Of a DNA stretch of 64,000 bases, positions 56,758 through 64,000 are shown in pieces. Below the pieces are notes generated by a model that saw only the letters and a list, made by a program, of their open reading frames with translations, ran no database searches and was not told the origin of the DNA. Where the stretch lies: NCBI GenBank assembly GCA_024364735.1, contig JAGFNQ010005638.1, positions 175,248-239,247 on the forward strand, read 5' to 3'. The translations under genes and the position numbers were made by a program. The first letter of the stretch is position 1; each line of letters opens with the position of its first letter. The stretch comes from Boesenbergia rotunda. Lineage: Eukaryota > Streptophyta > Magnoliopsida > Zingiberales > Zingiberaceae.

Positions 56758-59700
56758 TTCATCGCATTTGAACAGACATGCGTCGAGGGGGAGCATCCAA
56801 CAACATGGTTCATTGATAGTGGATGCTCTAGGCACATGACGGGAGACTCATCAAAATTTTCATCACTCAAAAACAAAAATAAAGGTACCGTTTCCTTTGG
56901 TAATAGTGGTGAATTGAAAGTTATTGGAATAGGCGATATTAAAATTTCTGAACAATTTATAATTAGGAATGTTTTATTAGTGAAAGGTATGGTTTTCAAT
57001 TTGTTAAGTGTTAGTCAACTATGTGACTCGGGATATAGAGTTGAGTTTGACTTATCTCAATGTCTAATTAAATATAGTGAACTAAACACTACCATACTTA
57101 TTGGCCATAGAAAAGAAAACATTTATCAAGTTGAACTATTTGGTACTACTAATGTGTTTGCTAAGTGTTTCATGTCTAAAGAGGAAGAGACTTGGCTTTG
57201 GCATCGGAGACTTGCTCACACCAACATGAGACACATCAAGAGACTATCAAAGAATGAGTTGGTGCAAGGATTGCCAAAATTGAACTTTCAAAAGGACAAA
57301 CTATGTGATGCATGTCAAATGGGTAAGCAAACCAAGGCTACCCACAAAGGTAAAATGAACTTAAGTACGTCTACCGCTTTGGAATTATTGCATATGGATT
57401 TGTTTGATAGTAGCAAGCATGTTTCCTTGAACGATAGTAGATATTATTTAGTTGTGATAGATGACTTTACTAGATACACTTGGGTGTTCTTCTTAAAGCA
57501 TAAGGATCATACCTTAGAAACTTTGATTGCTTTTTGTAAAAGAGTAGAAAATGAGAAAAATTTGAAAATCAATAGATTACGAAGTGATCATGGAGGTGAG
57601 TTTGAAAACGAAAGATTTGAAAATTTTTGCTCACAAAATGGATATAAGCATGAATTCTCTACCCCTAGGACACCACAACAAAATGGGGTGGTTGAGAGAA
57701 AGAATAGAGTTTTACAAGAGGCCGCTAGGAGTATGTTAAATGAATACTCACTTCATAGTTATCTATGGGCCGAAGCAATTAATACGGCATGTTATGTGCA
57801 AAATAGGACTTTAATACATAGGTTCTTGAACAAAACACTTCATGAATTGTGGTTTGGTAAACCTCCTACAATAAAACATCTTAGGGTGTTTGGATGTAAA
57901 GTATATATTTTAAACACCAAGGATCACATAGGAAAATTTTCCGCCAAGGCGGATGAATGTATTCTTGTAGGGTATTCCGCTCATAGCAAAGCCTATAGAG
58001 TTTATAATAAGAGATCCAAAATAGTTGAAGTGTCTCTAAATGTGGCTTTTGAAGAAAATCCAAGCTCGAGTTCAAATAAAGCAATAGAGGAGGAAGTACA
58101 ATTTGAATTAGAGAAATTGACATTAGAGGAGGAAAATAATCTTGAGAAAGAAGAGAGTGAAACGGAAGGTGTGATTGAGTTACCACTTGAGAATGTAATC
58201 ACTACAACTCAAGACCCAAGACAAACAAGGACAAGTGCAAACCATCCCTTGGAGCAAGTCGTGGGTGACATTACCCATGGGGTACGTACTCGATCTTATT
58301 TTCGGAATGAAGGGAGTCAAGTGGCTCTAATTTCACAAATTGAGCCAAAAGCTGTAAGTGATGCGTTGCTTGATCCCGATTGGATTTTGGCAATGCAAGA
58401 TGAGTTGTCTCAATTTGAGAGAAGTCAAGTTTGGGAGTTAGTTCCTAGAACCAAAGGAAAATCAATCATTGATACGAAATGGGTTTTTAGGAACAAACTT
58501 GATGATAAAGGAATGGTTGTGAGAAATAAAGCAAGATTGGTTGCTAGAGGTTTTAATCAAGTCGAAGGATTGGACTATGATGAAACTTATGCACCGGTAG
58601 CTCGGTTAGAGTCTATTAGGATGATGTTGACATTTGCCACTCACAAAGGATTTAAGTTGTATCAAATGGATGTAAAATCGGCATTCTTAAATGGTTTTAT
58701 CAAAGAAGAAGTATATGTTGAGCAACATCCGGGATTTGAAGATTTAGAATGTCCAAACCATGTATACAAGCTTAAGAAAGCATTGTATGGACTAAAACAA
58801 GCACCTCGTGCTTGGTATGAAAGATTGTCTACATTCTTAGTGTCAAAGGGTTTTCATAGAAGAAAAATTGATCGTACATTATTTTTAAAGACTAGTGGGG
58901 AAGATATCTTTGTGGCCCAAGTCTTTGTAGATGACATTATTTGTGGATCCACAAACAAAGACTATCTAAATGAATTTATAAATCACATGGAAAGTGAATT
59001 TGAAATGAGTTTGGTTGGTGAATTAACATTTTTCTTGGGTTTACAAATTAAACAAACAAAAGATGACATATATATTCATCAATCCAAATATGTAGGAGAA
59101 ATCATTAAGAAATTTGGAATGGAGAGTGCCATAGAAATATCTACCCCTATGGCAACTAACACCAAGTTAGACAATGATATTGAAGGTAAAGAAGTTGACT
59201 CCAAAATGTATCGTAGTGCCATAGGTAGTCTCCTCTATCTCACGGCTAGTAGACCCGACATATTGTTTGCCGTGGGTATGTGTGTAAGGTATCAAGCTTG
59301 TGCCAAGGAGTCACATCTATGTGCAATCAAACGAATCCTTCACTACCTTAAAGGGACTCAACGGGTGGGTTTGTGGTACCCTAGAACCGAAACGTTTGAT
59401 CTTGTAGGATATTCCGATTCGGATTATGCCGGATGTAAATTGGATCGGAAAAGTACTAGTGGTGGATGCCAATTTTTGGGATCTTCTTTGGTGAGTTGGT
59501 CGAGTAGAAAACAACATTGTGTAGCACTCTCCACAACCGAAGCCGAATATATAGCTATGGGTGAATGTGTGTCACAATTATTATGGATGACTCATACCTT
59601 GGAAGGTTATAAACTCATCTACAAAAATGTGCAAGTTCTTTGTGACAATGTGAGTCATGTATCTAATGGGGATATTGTTCTTAAATATGTTGAGTCAAAA

Positions 59701-59790
59701 TCAAATCTTGCGGATCGTTTCACCAAACCTCTTCCGGAATCTGAATTTAGCTACTTGCAAAGAGAATTAGGAATGCGCCATATTGATTAA
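56758..59790 (+). CDS. Sirevirus pol polyprotein (protease-integrase-RT-RNase H), long open frame with RNase H deletion
   Basis: The frame opens right after the MITE. The first ATG is 56836 (984 codons from there). Domains from that ATG: protease site FIDSGCSRHMTG just upstream (56811-), GAG-pre-integrase WLWHRRLAHTN (~120), integrase DDE (LLHMDLFD ~183, LRSDHGGEFE ~250, QQNGVVERKN ~280), RT (~530-760; MDVKSAFLNG, LYGLKQAPRAWY, and FVDDIICGS where YVDD is usual) and RNase H (~850-980; GYSDSDYAG, TTEAEYIA, LCDN). RNase H lacks about 26 residues between LCDN and NGDIVLKY compared with the copia copy at 21350-21470, including the HxRTKHI block. Polymerase and integrase could be intact, but RNase H probably is not. 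The phase differs from gag even after removing the MITE. Confidence 0.92.
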   Translation, partial: FIAFEQTCVEGEHPTTWFIDSGCSRHMTGDSSKFSSLKNKNKGTVSFGNSGELKVIGIGDIKISEQFIIRNVLLVKGMVFNLLSVSQLCDSGYRVEFDLSQCLIKYSELNTTILIGHRKENIYQVELFGTTNVFAKCFMSKEEETWLWHRRLAHTNMRHIKRLSKNELVQGLPKLNFQKDKLCDACQMGKQTKATHKGKMNLSTSTALELLHMDLFDSSKHVSLNDSRYYLVVIDDFTRYTWVFFLKHKDHTLETLIAFCKRVENEKNLKINRLRSDHGGEFENERFENFCSQNGYKHEFSTPRTPQQNGVVERKNRVLQEAARSMLNEYSLHSYLWAEAINTACYVQNRTLIHRFLNKTLHELWFGKPPTIKHLRVFGCKVYILNTKDHIGKFSAKADECILVGYSAHSKAYRVYNKRSKIVEVSLNVAFEENPSSSSNKAIEEEVQFELEKLTLEEENNLEKEESETEGVIELPLENVITTTQDPRQTRTSANHPLEQVVGDITHGVRTRSYFRNEGSQVALISQIEPKAVSDALLDPDWILAMQDELSQFERSQVWELVPRTKGKSIIDTKWVFRNKLDDKGMVVRNKARLVARGFNQVEGLDYDETYAPVARLESIRMMLTFATHKGFKLYQMDVKSAFLNGFIKEEVYVEQHPGFEDLECPNHVYKLKKALYGLKQAPRAWYERLSTFLVSKGFHRRKIDRTLFLKTSGEDIFVAQVFVDDIICGSTNKDYLNEFINHMESEFEMSLVGELTFFLGLQIKQTKDDIYIHQSKYVGEIIKKFGMESAIEISTPMATNTKLDNDIEGKEVDSKMYRSAIGSLLYLTASRPDILFAVGMCVRYQACAKESHLCAIKRILHYLKGTQRVGLWYPRTETFDLVGYSDSDYAGCKLDRKSTSGGCQFLGSSLVSWSSRKQHCVALSTTEAEYIAMGECVSQLLWMTHTLEGYKLIYKNVQVLCDNVSHVSNGDIVLKYVESKSNLADRFTKPLPESEFSYLQRELGMRHID

Positions 59791-60749
59791 TCCTCCATGA
59801 TCATTTCAAGATATTCAACTCACTTGCCTTAATATGCATCTCACAAGAACCTAGAACTTCCCTTGCTTGTGCCTTTGTAGATGGGAGTGAGATGCTAGGG
59901 TTCATCTTCTTGTTCATAATGCTTGTTATGATGTATTACTTTGAGCAAGAAGATGAAAATTCATCATAAATCATTCACTTACCCAATCATGGGGAAGATT
60001 AGTACGCCATTAATGTGTACTTAGTCCGAAGATCGTGATTGGATATTTTAATGAACTAACCAAATATCCACGTTCTTGGAGATCATATGCTCGTGCTTGA
60101 CCCCTTAGGAACTCGAACATGCCACAAATTGAGTACGTTTTAGCCATGTATCCGTTTTTCCAGTTACCAATCGATTGCCTTCAGTTATCAATCGATTGGT
60201 GGGTCTGCATCTTTTGGCCGAAACCCTCTGAATCAATTCCCTAATCGATTCAAGCAGTTTTTCTCGGGCACAGATTGCTTCTTAATCGATCAGTGGATCG
60301 ATTAATCCAGGTTGAATCGATCGGTTAATCGATTACGCACGATGATCGATTAATACAGGTCGAATCGATCGGTTAATCGATTACGTACTCTCGTAATCGA
60401 TTGGTTAATCGATTCATGTAATTGATCGGCCAATCGATTACACACTCCTGTGATCGATCATATGGATCGATTCAACAAGGTCGTAATCGATTACTCAATC
60501 GATTACGGCCATTAACGCGCTCCACCTAACCTGTCATGTCACTCGCGTTTTGCCCTAAAACCCTCAGCCGACTCGAAACTTCCTGTAGAACTCTCCCGCG
60601 TGCTCCCAAAACCTCAAGCCCTAGCGTTTCTTTCCTTCCTCCGTCGCTGCCCACCTCGTCTCTCGACGCTAGATCAGGCGCCTCTCGCGGCTCACAGGCG
60701 CCTCTTCCGACTCCCAGGCGCTCGAAGCTTTTGTGCGTGGGTTCTTCAG
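59791..60749 (+). other. Sirevirus 3' region with ATCGAT palindromes
   Basis: 59791-60160 shows no ORF. 60160-60510 is the palindrome cluster. 60530-60749 is GC-richer (GCCCTAAAACCCTCAGCC, AGGCGCC twice) and carries short ORFs in both strands (for example 60536-60772) that I do not accept as genes. By analogy with 24594-25000 it may be the promoter and leader of a third ORF now cut by the next Sirevirus at 60750. Confidence 0.65.
60160..60510. repeat. Cluster of ATCGAT-centred palindromes
   Basis: ACCAATCGATTG and CAATCGATTGGT form the first pair. Then come many AATCGATT, GATCGATT and TTAATCGATTACG units, with CTCGGGCACAGATTGCTTC inside. The pair layout equals the GTCGAC clusters with G-to-A and C-to-T changed at symmetric positions. 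Confidence 0.85.
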
Positions 60750-60861
60750 TGTTGGTGCAGAAATGCACCTAAGTCAAACCTGTGTTTTGATAATGGAAAC
60801 ATAGGTCAAAAGTTAAGTCTTTCTTGTTTTCTAACAAGTTAATCAAGTGTGCAGCAAAAGC

Positions 60862-61182
60862 CCTAGCGAAGGACTGCTAGGCACTGGCGAAGGACTGCTA
60901 GGCACTGGCGAAGGACTGCCAGCATCAAGCCCTAGCGAAGGACTGCTAGGCATTGGCGAAGGACTGCCAGCATCAAGCCCTAGCGAAGGACTGCTAGGCA
61001 CTGGCGAAGGACTGCCAGCACCAAAAGCCTTACCGAAGGACTGCTAGGCAACTGGCGAAGGACTGCCAGTTCACAAGACCTGACAAAGGACCGTCAGACA
61101 AAAGTCCAACCAAAGGAGCGGTTGGCATCAGGTAAACTCTCCCGAGAGGAGTAGGTGAGGACGCGTTCCCCGTCAAGGGAAC
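60862..61182. repeat. Mini-hairpin repeat array with covarying stems
   Basis: Units such as CCTAGCGAAGGACTGCTAGG, CTGGCGAAGGACTGCCAG, CTGACAAAGGACCGTCAG and CCAACCAAAGGAGCGGTTGG, then GTTCCCCGTCAAGGGAAC. The loop stays near GAAGGACT while both stem arms change together. Same design as 44758-45440 but unrelated in sequence. Confidence 0.9.
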
Positions 61183-61365
61183 AGTAGGCGTCGGTTCGAC
61201 CTAGGGCTCCATTTTGGAGACCAAAGTCAGAACCAAGACAGCTAAGGCTGTATAAAATAATTATTAATTGTTTTATTGTGTTTTGGACTAACCCTTGATG
61301 CAGGACCGAAGGAACGTGTGTCTGCAACTCAGAGAGCCTCAAAGGAGTGAGGCAACAGCTGAGCA

Positions 61366-61705
61366 AGGCGCCCTAAGTGTCCAGGGCGCTCTCAAGGTGA
61401 ACCAAAACCAAGCGAAGCAAAAGACAGCTTAGGCTGCTTAATGGGCAAGGCGCCTTCAGCAGCGAAGGTGCCCTCGTCAGTGAAGGCGCCTTCAGCAGCC
61501 AAGGCGCCTCCAGCTCATCTCTGCGAAGCCTCAGCTTCATCCACAGCGAGATCTCTGCGCGGAAGGAGTCAGCGAAGGCGCCCTCTACGACCAAGGCGCC
61601 CTCACGGTCAAACGTTATCCCTGTTCGAGCGGGATAAAGTTTGACTGAGCGATCTGCGGATCGCTGGACACGTGGCAGGCCGCCCTCGACGACCAGGGCG
61701 CCCCT
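61366..61705. repeat. GGCGCC palindrome cluster upstream of the TATA box
   Basis: AAGGCGCC or close variants occur about ten times (61366, 61449, 61486, 61501, 61577, 61595, 61698 and others). The perfect palindrome GGCGCC sits within AAGGCGCCTTCAGCAGC-like phrases. Confidence 0.8.
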
Positions 61706-61711
61706 GGGTGC

Positions 61712-61718
61712 TATAAAT
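61712..61718 (+). promoter_or_regulatory. TATA box of the Sirevirus LTR
   Basis: TATAAAT, itself within a palindrome GGGTGC-TATAAATA-GCACCC. Transcription would start about 30 bp on, giving a U3 of about 1 kb. Confidence 0.75.
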
Positions 61719-62131
61719 AGCACCCAACGCCCAAGCCTTCACATCAATCTTGGCTCCAAAGCTTCTACGCTCTTCTGTGCTCACGCCTTGTCCCGGAAAC
61801 TGCCCAACTCGAGCTACGACGTCCTGCTGCTCCGGAAAGTCAATCTACAACCGGACGTCGGTAACAGAAGAATTTCTTTTTAAAAGTTTATAAGTGCTGT
61901 AATTGTAAATCTCTTTATGTAAACTGATTTTGCGTTCATATAGAATTGCCCAAAGTAAACGATCAACGATCGTGGGCCTTGGAGTAGGAGTCGACCTAGG
62001 CTCCGAACCAAGTAAAAATACTGTGTTCGCGTGTTTTATTTATTTCCGCTGTGCAAATTACTCTCTCCATAAATTCAAAAAGATTTTATCGATATTCACC
62101 CCCCCTCTATCGACTCTATCGATCCAACAAG

Positions 62132-62143
62132 TGGTATCAGAGC
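62132..62143 (+). other. Primer-binding site (tRNA-Met), rightmost Sirevirus
   Basis: TGGTATCAGAGC, two bases after the LTR end. Confidence 0.95.
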
Positions 62144-62347
62144 GGGGTTATTCAAACTTGGTGCAACCACCAGTTTGAAAATTTCTTTTCGGATTTTCAA
62201 ATTCTTTTCAATATTCTTTTCTTTTTTTTCTTGTTAATCGAGGTTGGTGCAACACCCCTCGATATTTTAATTTCTTAATCCCGCACTGCTAATCCAAGAC
62301 CAAGTCTTGGGACAATTTTTTTTGTAAAGTTTTCTTTTACAGAACAA

Positions 62348-63965
62348 ATGTCTATGCAAGAGGGATTCAGCACCGCTAGACCTCCACTCTTCAGTGGAGA
62401 AGACTTTTCCTACTGGAAAAGTCGCATGGTTTCAGGTGGACATGTGGATCATTATCCAGTCCGGTCTGGAGATCCCCCGAAATACGGAAGGACTTCCACA
62501 AAGCTACTCGGAGTGGGACAACACTCTAAAGCGCAAGATAGAAGCTGACGCAAAAGCAACGCAAACCCTACAATGCGGGCTGACAAAGGAAGAGCTGAAC
62601 CGAGTGGGCCCCTTCAACAGTGCAAAAGAGCTATGGACAAAACTGATCGAGCTGCACGAAGGGACTTCAGACACCAGGATCAGCAAAAGGGATCTGCTAT
62701 TGAACAAGATCTACACCATCAAAATGGCCGACAACGAAACAGCAGCCCAGCTCCACGCACGAATCCAAGAGGTAATGAACGGTCTTCACGCAATAGGTCA
62801 TAAGGTCAAAAACCGTGACCTAATAAGGTATGCTCTAAACGCATTCCCAAGAAATACCTTGTGGGCATCTATGGTAGATGCATACAAGGTATCCAGGGAT
62901 CTTTCTAAAATAAAACTAGATGAATTATTTTCTGAACTAGAACTGCATGAACAGACTAACACCAATTCGGTCGAAAAAGGTATCGCTTTTATTGTAGGTA
63001 AAAATCTAAAGACAACGAAGAAGAAAACTGAACCTGAACTCGAGTCTAACTCAGACTCAGAAGATGAAGAAGGAGAACAAACTAAGCTGGTCCGGCTCGC
63101 TCGAAACTACTACAAGGAGCTGAAGAACCGAACCAACAAAAGGAAAACCGACAGAAGAAAGGACGAACCAACCGAACCAGCGAACAAGCCTAATGTGACC
63201 TGCTACGAGTGCAAGAAAAAGGGCCACTACAAAACAGAGTGTCCAGATCTGAAAGAGTCCAAGAAGACGAGAAGAAAGAAAGCACTGCAAGCAACCTGGG
63301 ACGAGTCTTCCTCAGAAGAAGAAGAAGAGGCACCCCAGTCCAATCTCCTAGCTCTAACCGCATCAGAGAAAGTCGAGTCAGAATCAGAACAAGAGGACGG
63401 CGAGCTGACTTTCACAGAAGACGGAGAAATAAAGGTAACTGGTTTTAATAGATTGCAGTTAACTGAATTAATTTCTTTTCTTTCTCGAGACTTGGCTAAA
63501 GCCAAACTCCGAGTCGAATCCCTCCGACAGGAAGTAAAACTCCTGAAAGAGGGAGCTGACTCTAAACCCTCAACCGAGAAGGTTCAGGAAGGAACTCCCA
63601 CTCAAGTTGAAAAACTTGAAAAGGAGAATTCCTCCCTGAAAACTCAGGTTAAGGAATTTAGAACAGCTTTAGAACGATTCACTTCTGGTTCCAAAAATCT
63701 TGACATGATTCTTGGAAAACAGAAATCAGTTCTAAATCGATCTGGACTTGGCTACCGAACCAAATCCCGACAAAGATCGTATTTGGCTGTAATGAATCAG
63801 TCCAGAGGAAAAATTCAGGCATGGGTACCTAAACTGTGCCTGAACAAACCAACTGGATCAAATCAGTATTGGATCCCCAAGGACAAGATTCACATCTTGC
63901 CTAACCATCACCGTGACTTTAGTCCAGGGGGAGCCAAACTGAAAACTATTTTCATTATTAGATAA
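62348..63965 (+). pseudogene. Sirevirus gag, one frameshift near the N-terminus
   Basis: It starts MSMQEGFSTARPPLFSGEDF and YWKSRM. A 1-nt indel near 62427 moves the frame to MWIIIQSGLE, which then stays open: LQCGLTKEELNRVGP, ELWTKLIELHEGTSDTRISK, LIRYALNAFPRNTLWASMVD, zinc knuckle CYECKKKGHYKTEC, an acidic Ser/Glu stretch, a coiled-coil-like part (RVESLRQEVKLLKE) and LDMILGKQKSVLNRSGLGY ... IQAWVPK ... YWIPKDKI. About 530 codons, close to a full Sirevirus gag. It stops at 63963-63965. Pol would follow beyond the window. Only the single indel disables it. Confidence 0.92.
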
Positions 63966-64000
63966 ACCTATAATTCTTGATTGAAACTGCCTGTTTGATT

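Larger units (their letters stand above)
55925..60749 (+). mobile_element. Sirevirus, plus strand: gag C-terminus, pol and 3' region
   Basis: The 5' LTR and gag N-terminus are cut off by the Athila element. gag resumes at 55927, a MITE sits at 56539-56753, pol runs to 59790, and a non-coding 3' region with ATCGAT palindromes runs to 60749, where another Sirevirus LTR begins. No PPT or own 3' LTR is in view. Confidence 0.9.
60750..62129 (+). repeat. 5' LTR of the rightmost Sirevirus (1380 bp)
   Basis: TGTTGGTGCAGAAATGCACC to CTCTATCGATCCAACA. Left flank TTCAG (60745-60749) is the candidate TSD; the partner is outside. Order inside: mini-hairpin array (60862-61182), GGCGCC cluster (61366-61705), TATA box (61712), a C8 run near 62099 in TATTCACCCCCCCTCTAT. 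ORFs such as 60847-61047 are translations of the repeat array. Confidence 0.92.

Noticed and set aside
60536..60772. Overlapping ORFs on both strands in GC-rich DNA
   Set aside because: Both run across the boundary between a Sirevirus 3' region and the next LTR, with no domain; open by base composition.
60847..61047. ORF encoding a repetitive SPSEGLLGTGEGLP-like peptide
   Set aside because: It is a translation of the hairpin repeat array inside a Sirevirus LTR; non-LTR copies or a promoter for it are not seen.

Overview
This is a plant nuclear window built almost entirely of nested LTR retrotransposons. I see no convincing host gene, rRNA, CRISPR array or bacterial signal. The organism is a flowering plant with a large, repeat-rich genome. 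The evidence is tRNA-Met (TGGTATCAGAGC) and Athila-type (TGGCGCCGTTGCCGGGGA) primer-binding sites, chromovirus, Athila, Sirevirus and Ty1/copia proteins, and a PIF/Harbinger-like MITE. I cannot name the species.

Layout. (1) 1-5091: 3' part of a Ty3/gypsy chromovirus (Tekay/Del type) with three in-frame stops and its 3' LTR. (2) 5092-24017: an Athila-type element on the minus strand. It keeps gag and protease, has an unrecognised repeat-containing ORF where RT and integrase are expected, and carries four insertions: the chromovirus on its left, an LTR deletion derivative (6478-9366, TSD CTCTG), a solo LTR (12071-14173, TSD TGCC+1) and, in its 5' LTR, a rearranged copia element (14977-21971, TSD GTTGG) whose outer LTR ends are inverted relative to its interior. 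(3) 24018-34620: 3' end of a Sirevirus-like element, with a probably spliced third ORF (24960-28601), two solo LTRs inserted in it (25088-27447, TSD GGTTT; 28687-31156, TSD ATTGT), polypurine tracts, and an LTR followed directly by a PBS. (4) 34621-36067: an Athila LTR fragment, a chromovirus LTR end and one ambiguous base (N). (5) 36068-45504: a minus-strand Sirevirus, split by a second copy of the copia family (36148-42700, TSD ACTAG). (6) 45505-55924: a plus-strand Athila element with gag and integrase but no PR, RT or RNase H. (7) 55925-60749: a Sirevirus with a long open pol, a MITE at the gag/pol junction and the Athila element in gag. (8) 60750-64000: 5' LTR, PBS and frameshifted gag of another Sirevirus that runs off the window.

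Most elements are dead: stops, frameshifts and deletions occur in every gag and pol except the long Sirevirus pol at 56758-59790, and that one has a short RNase H deletion. The most interesting signals are in non-coding DNA: arrays of mini-hairpins whose stems change in a compensatory way between repeat units in two different Sirevirus LTRs; a palindrome module shared by chromovirus LTRs and Sirevirus 3' regions; tRNA-like A-box/B-box modules on the antisense strand of four chromovirus LTRs; and an intron-like donor/acceptor pair at the same place in all four of those LTRs.
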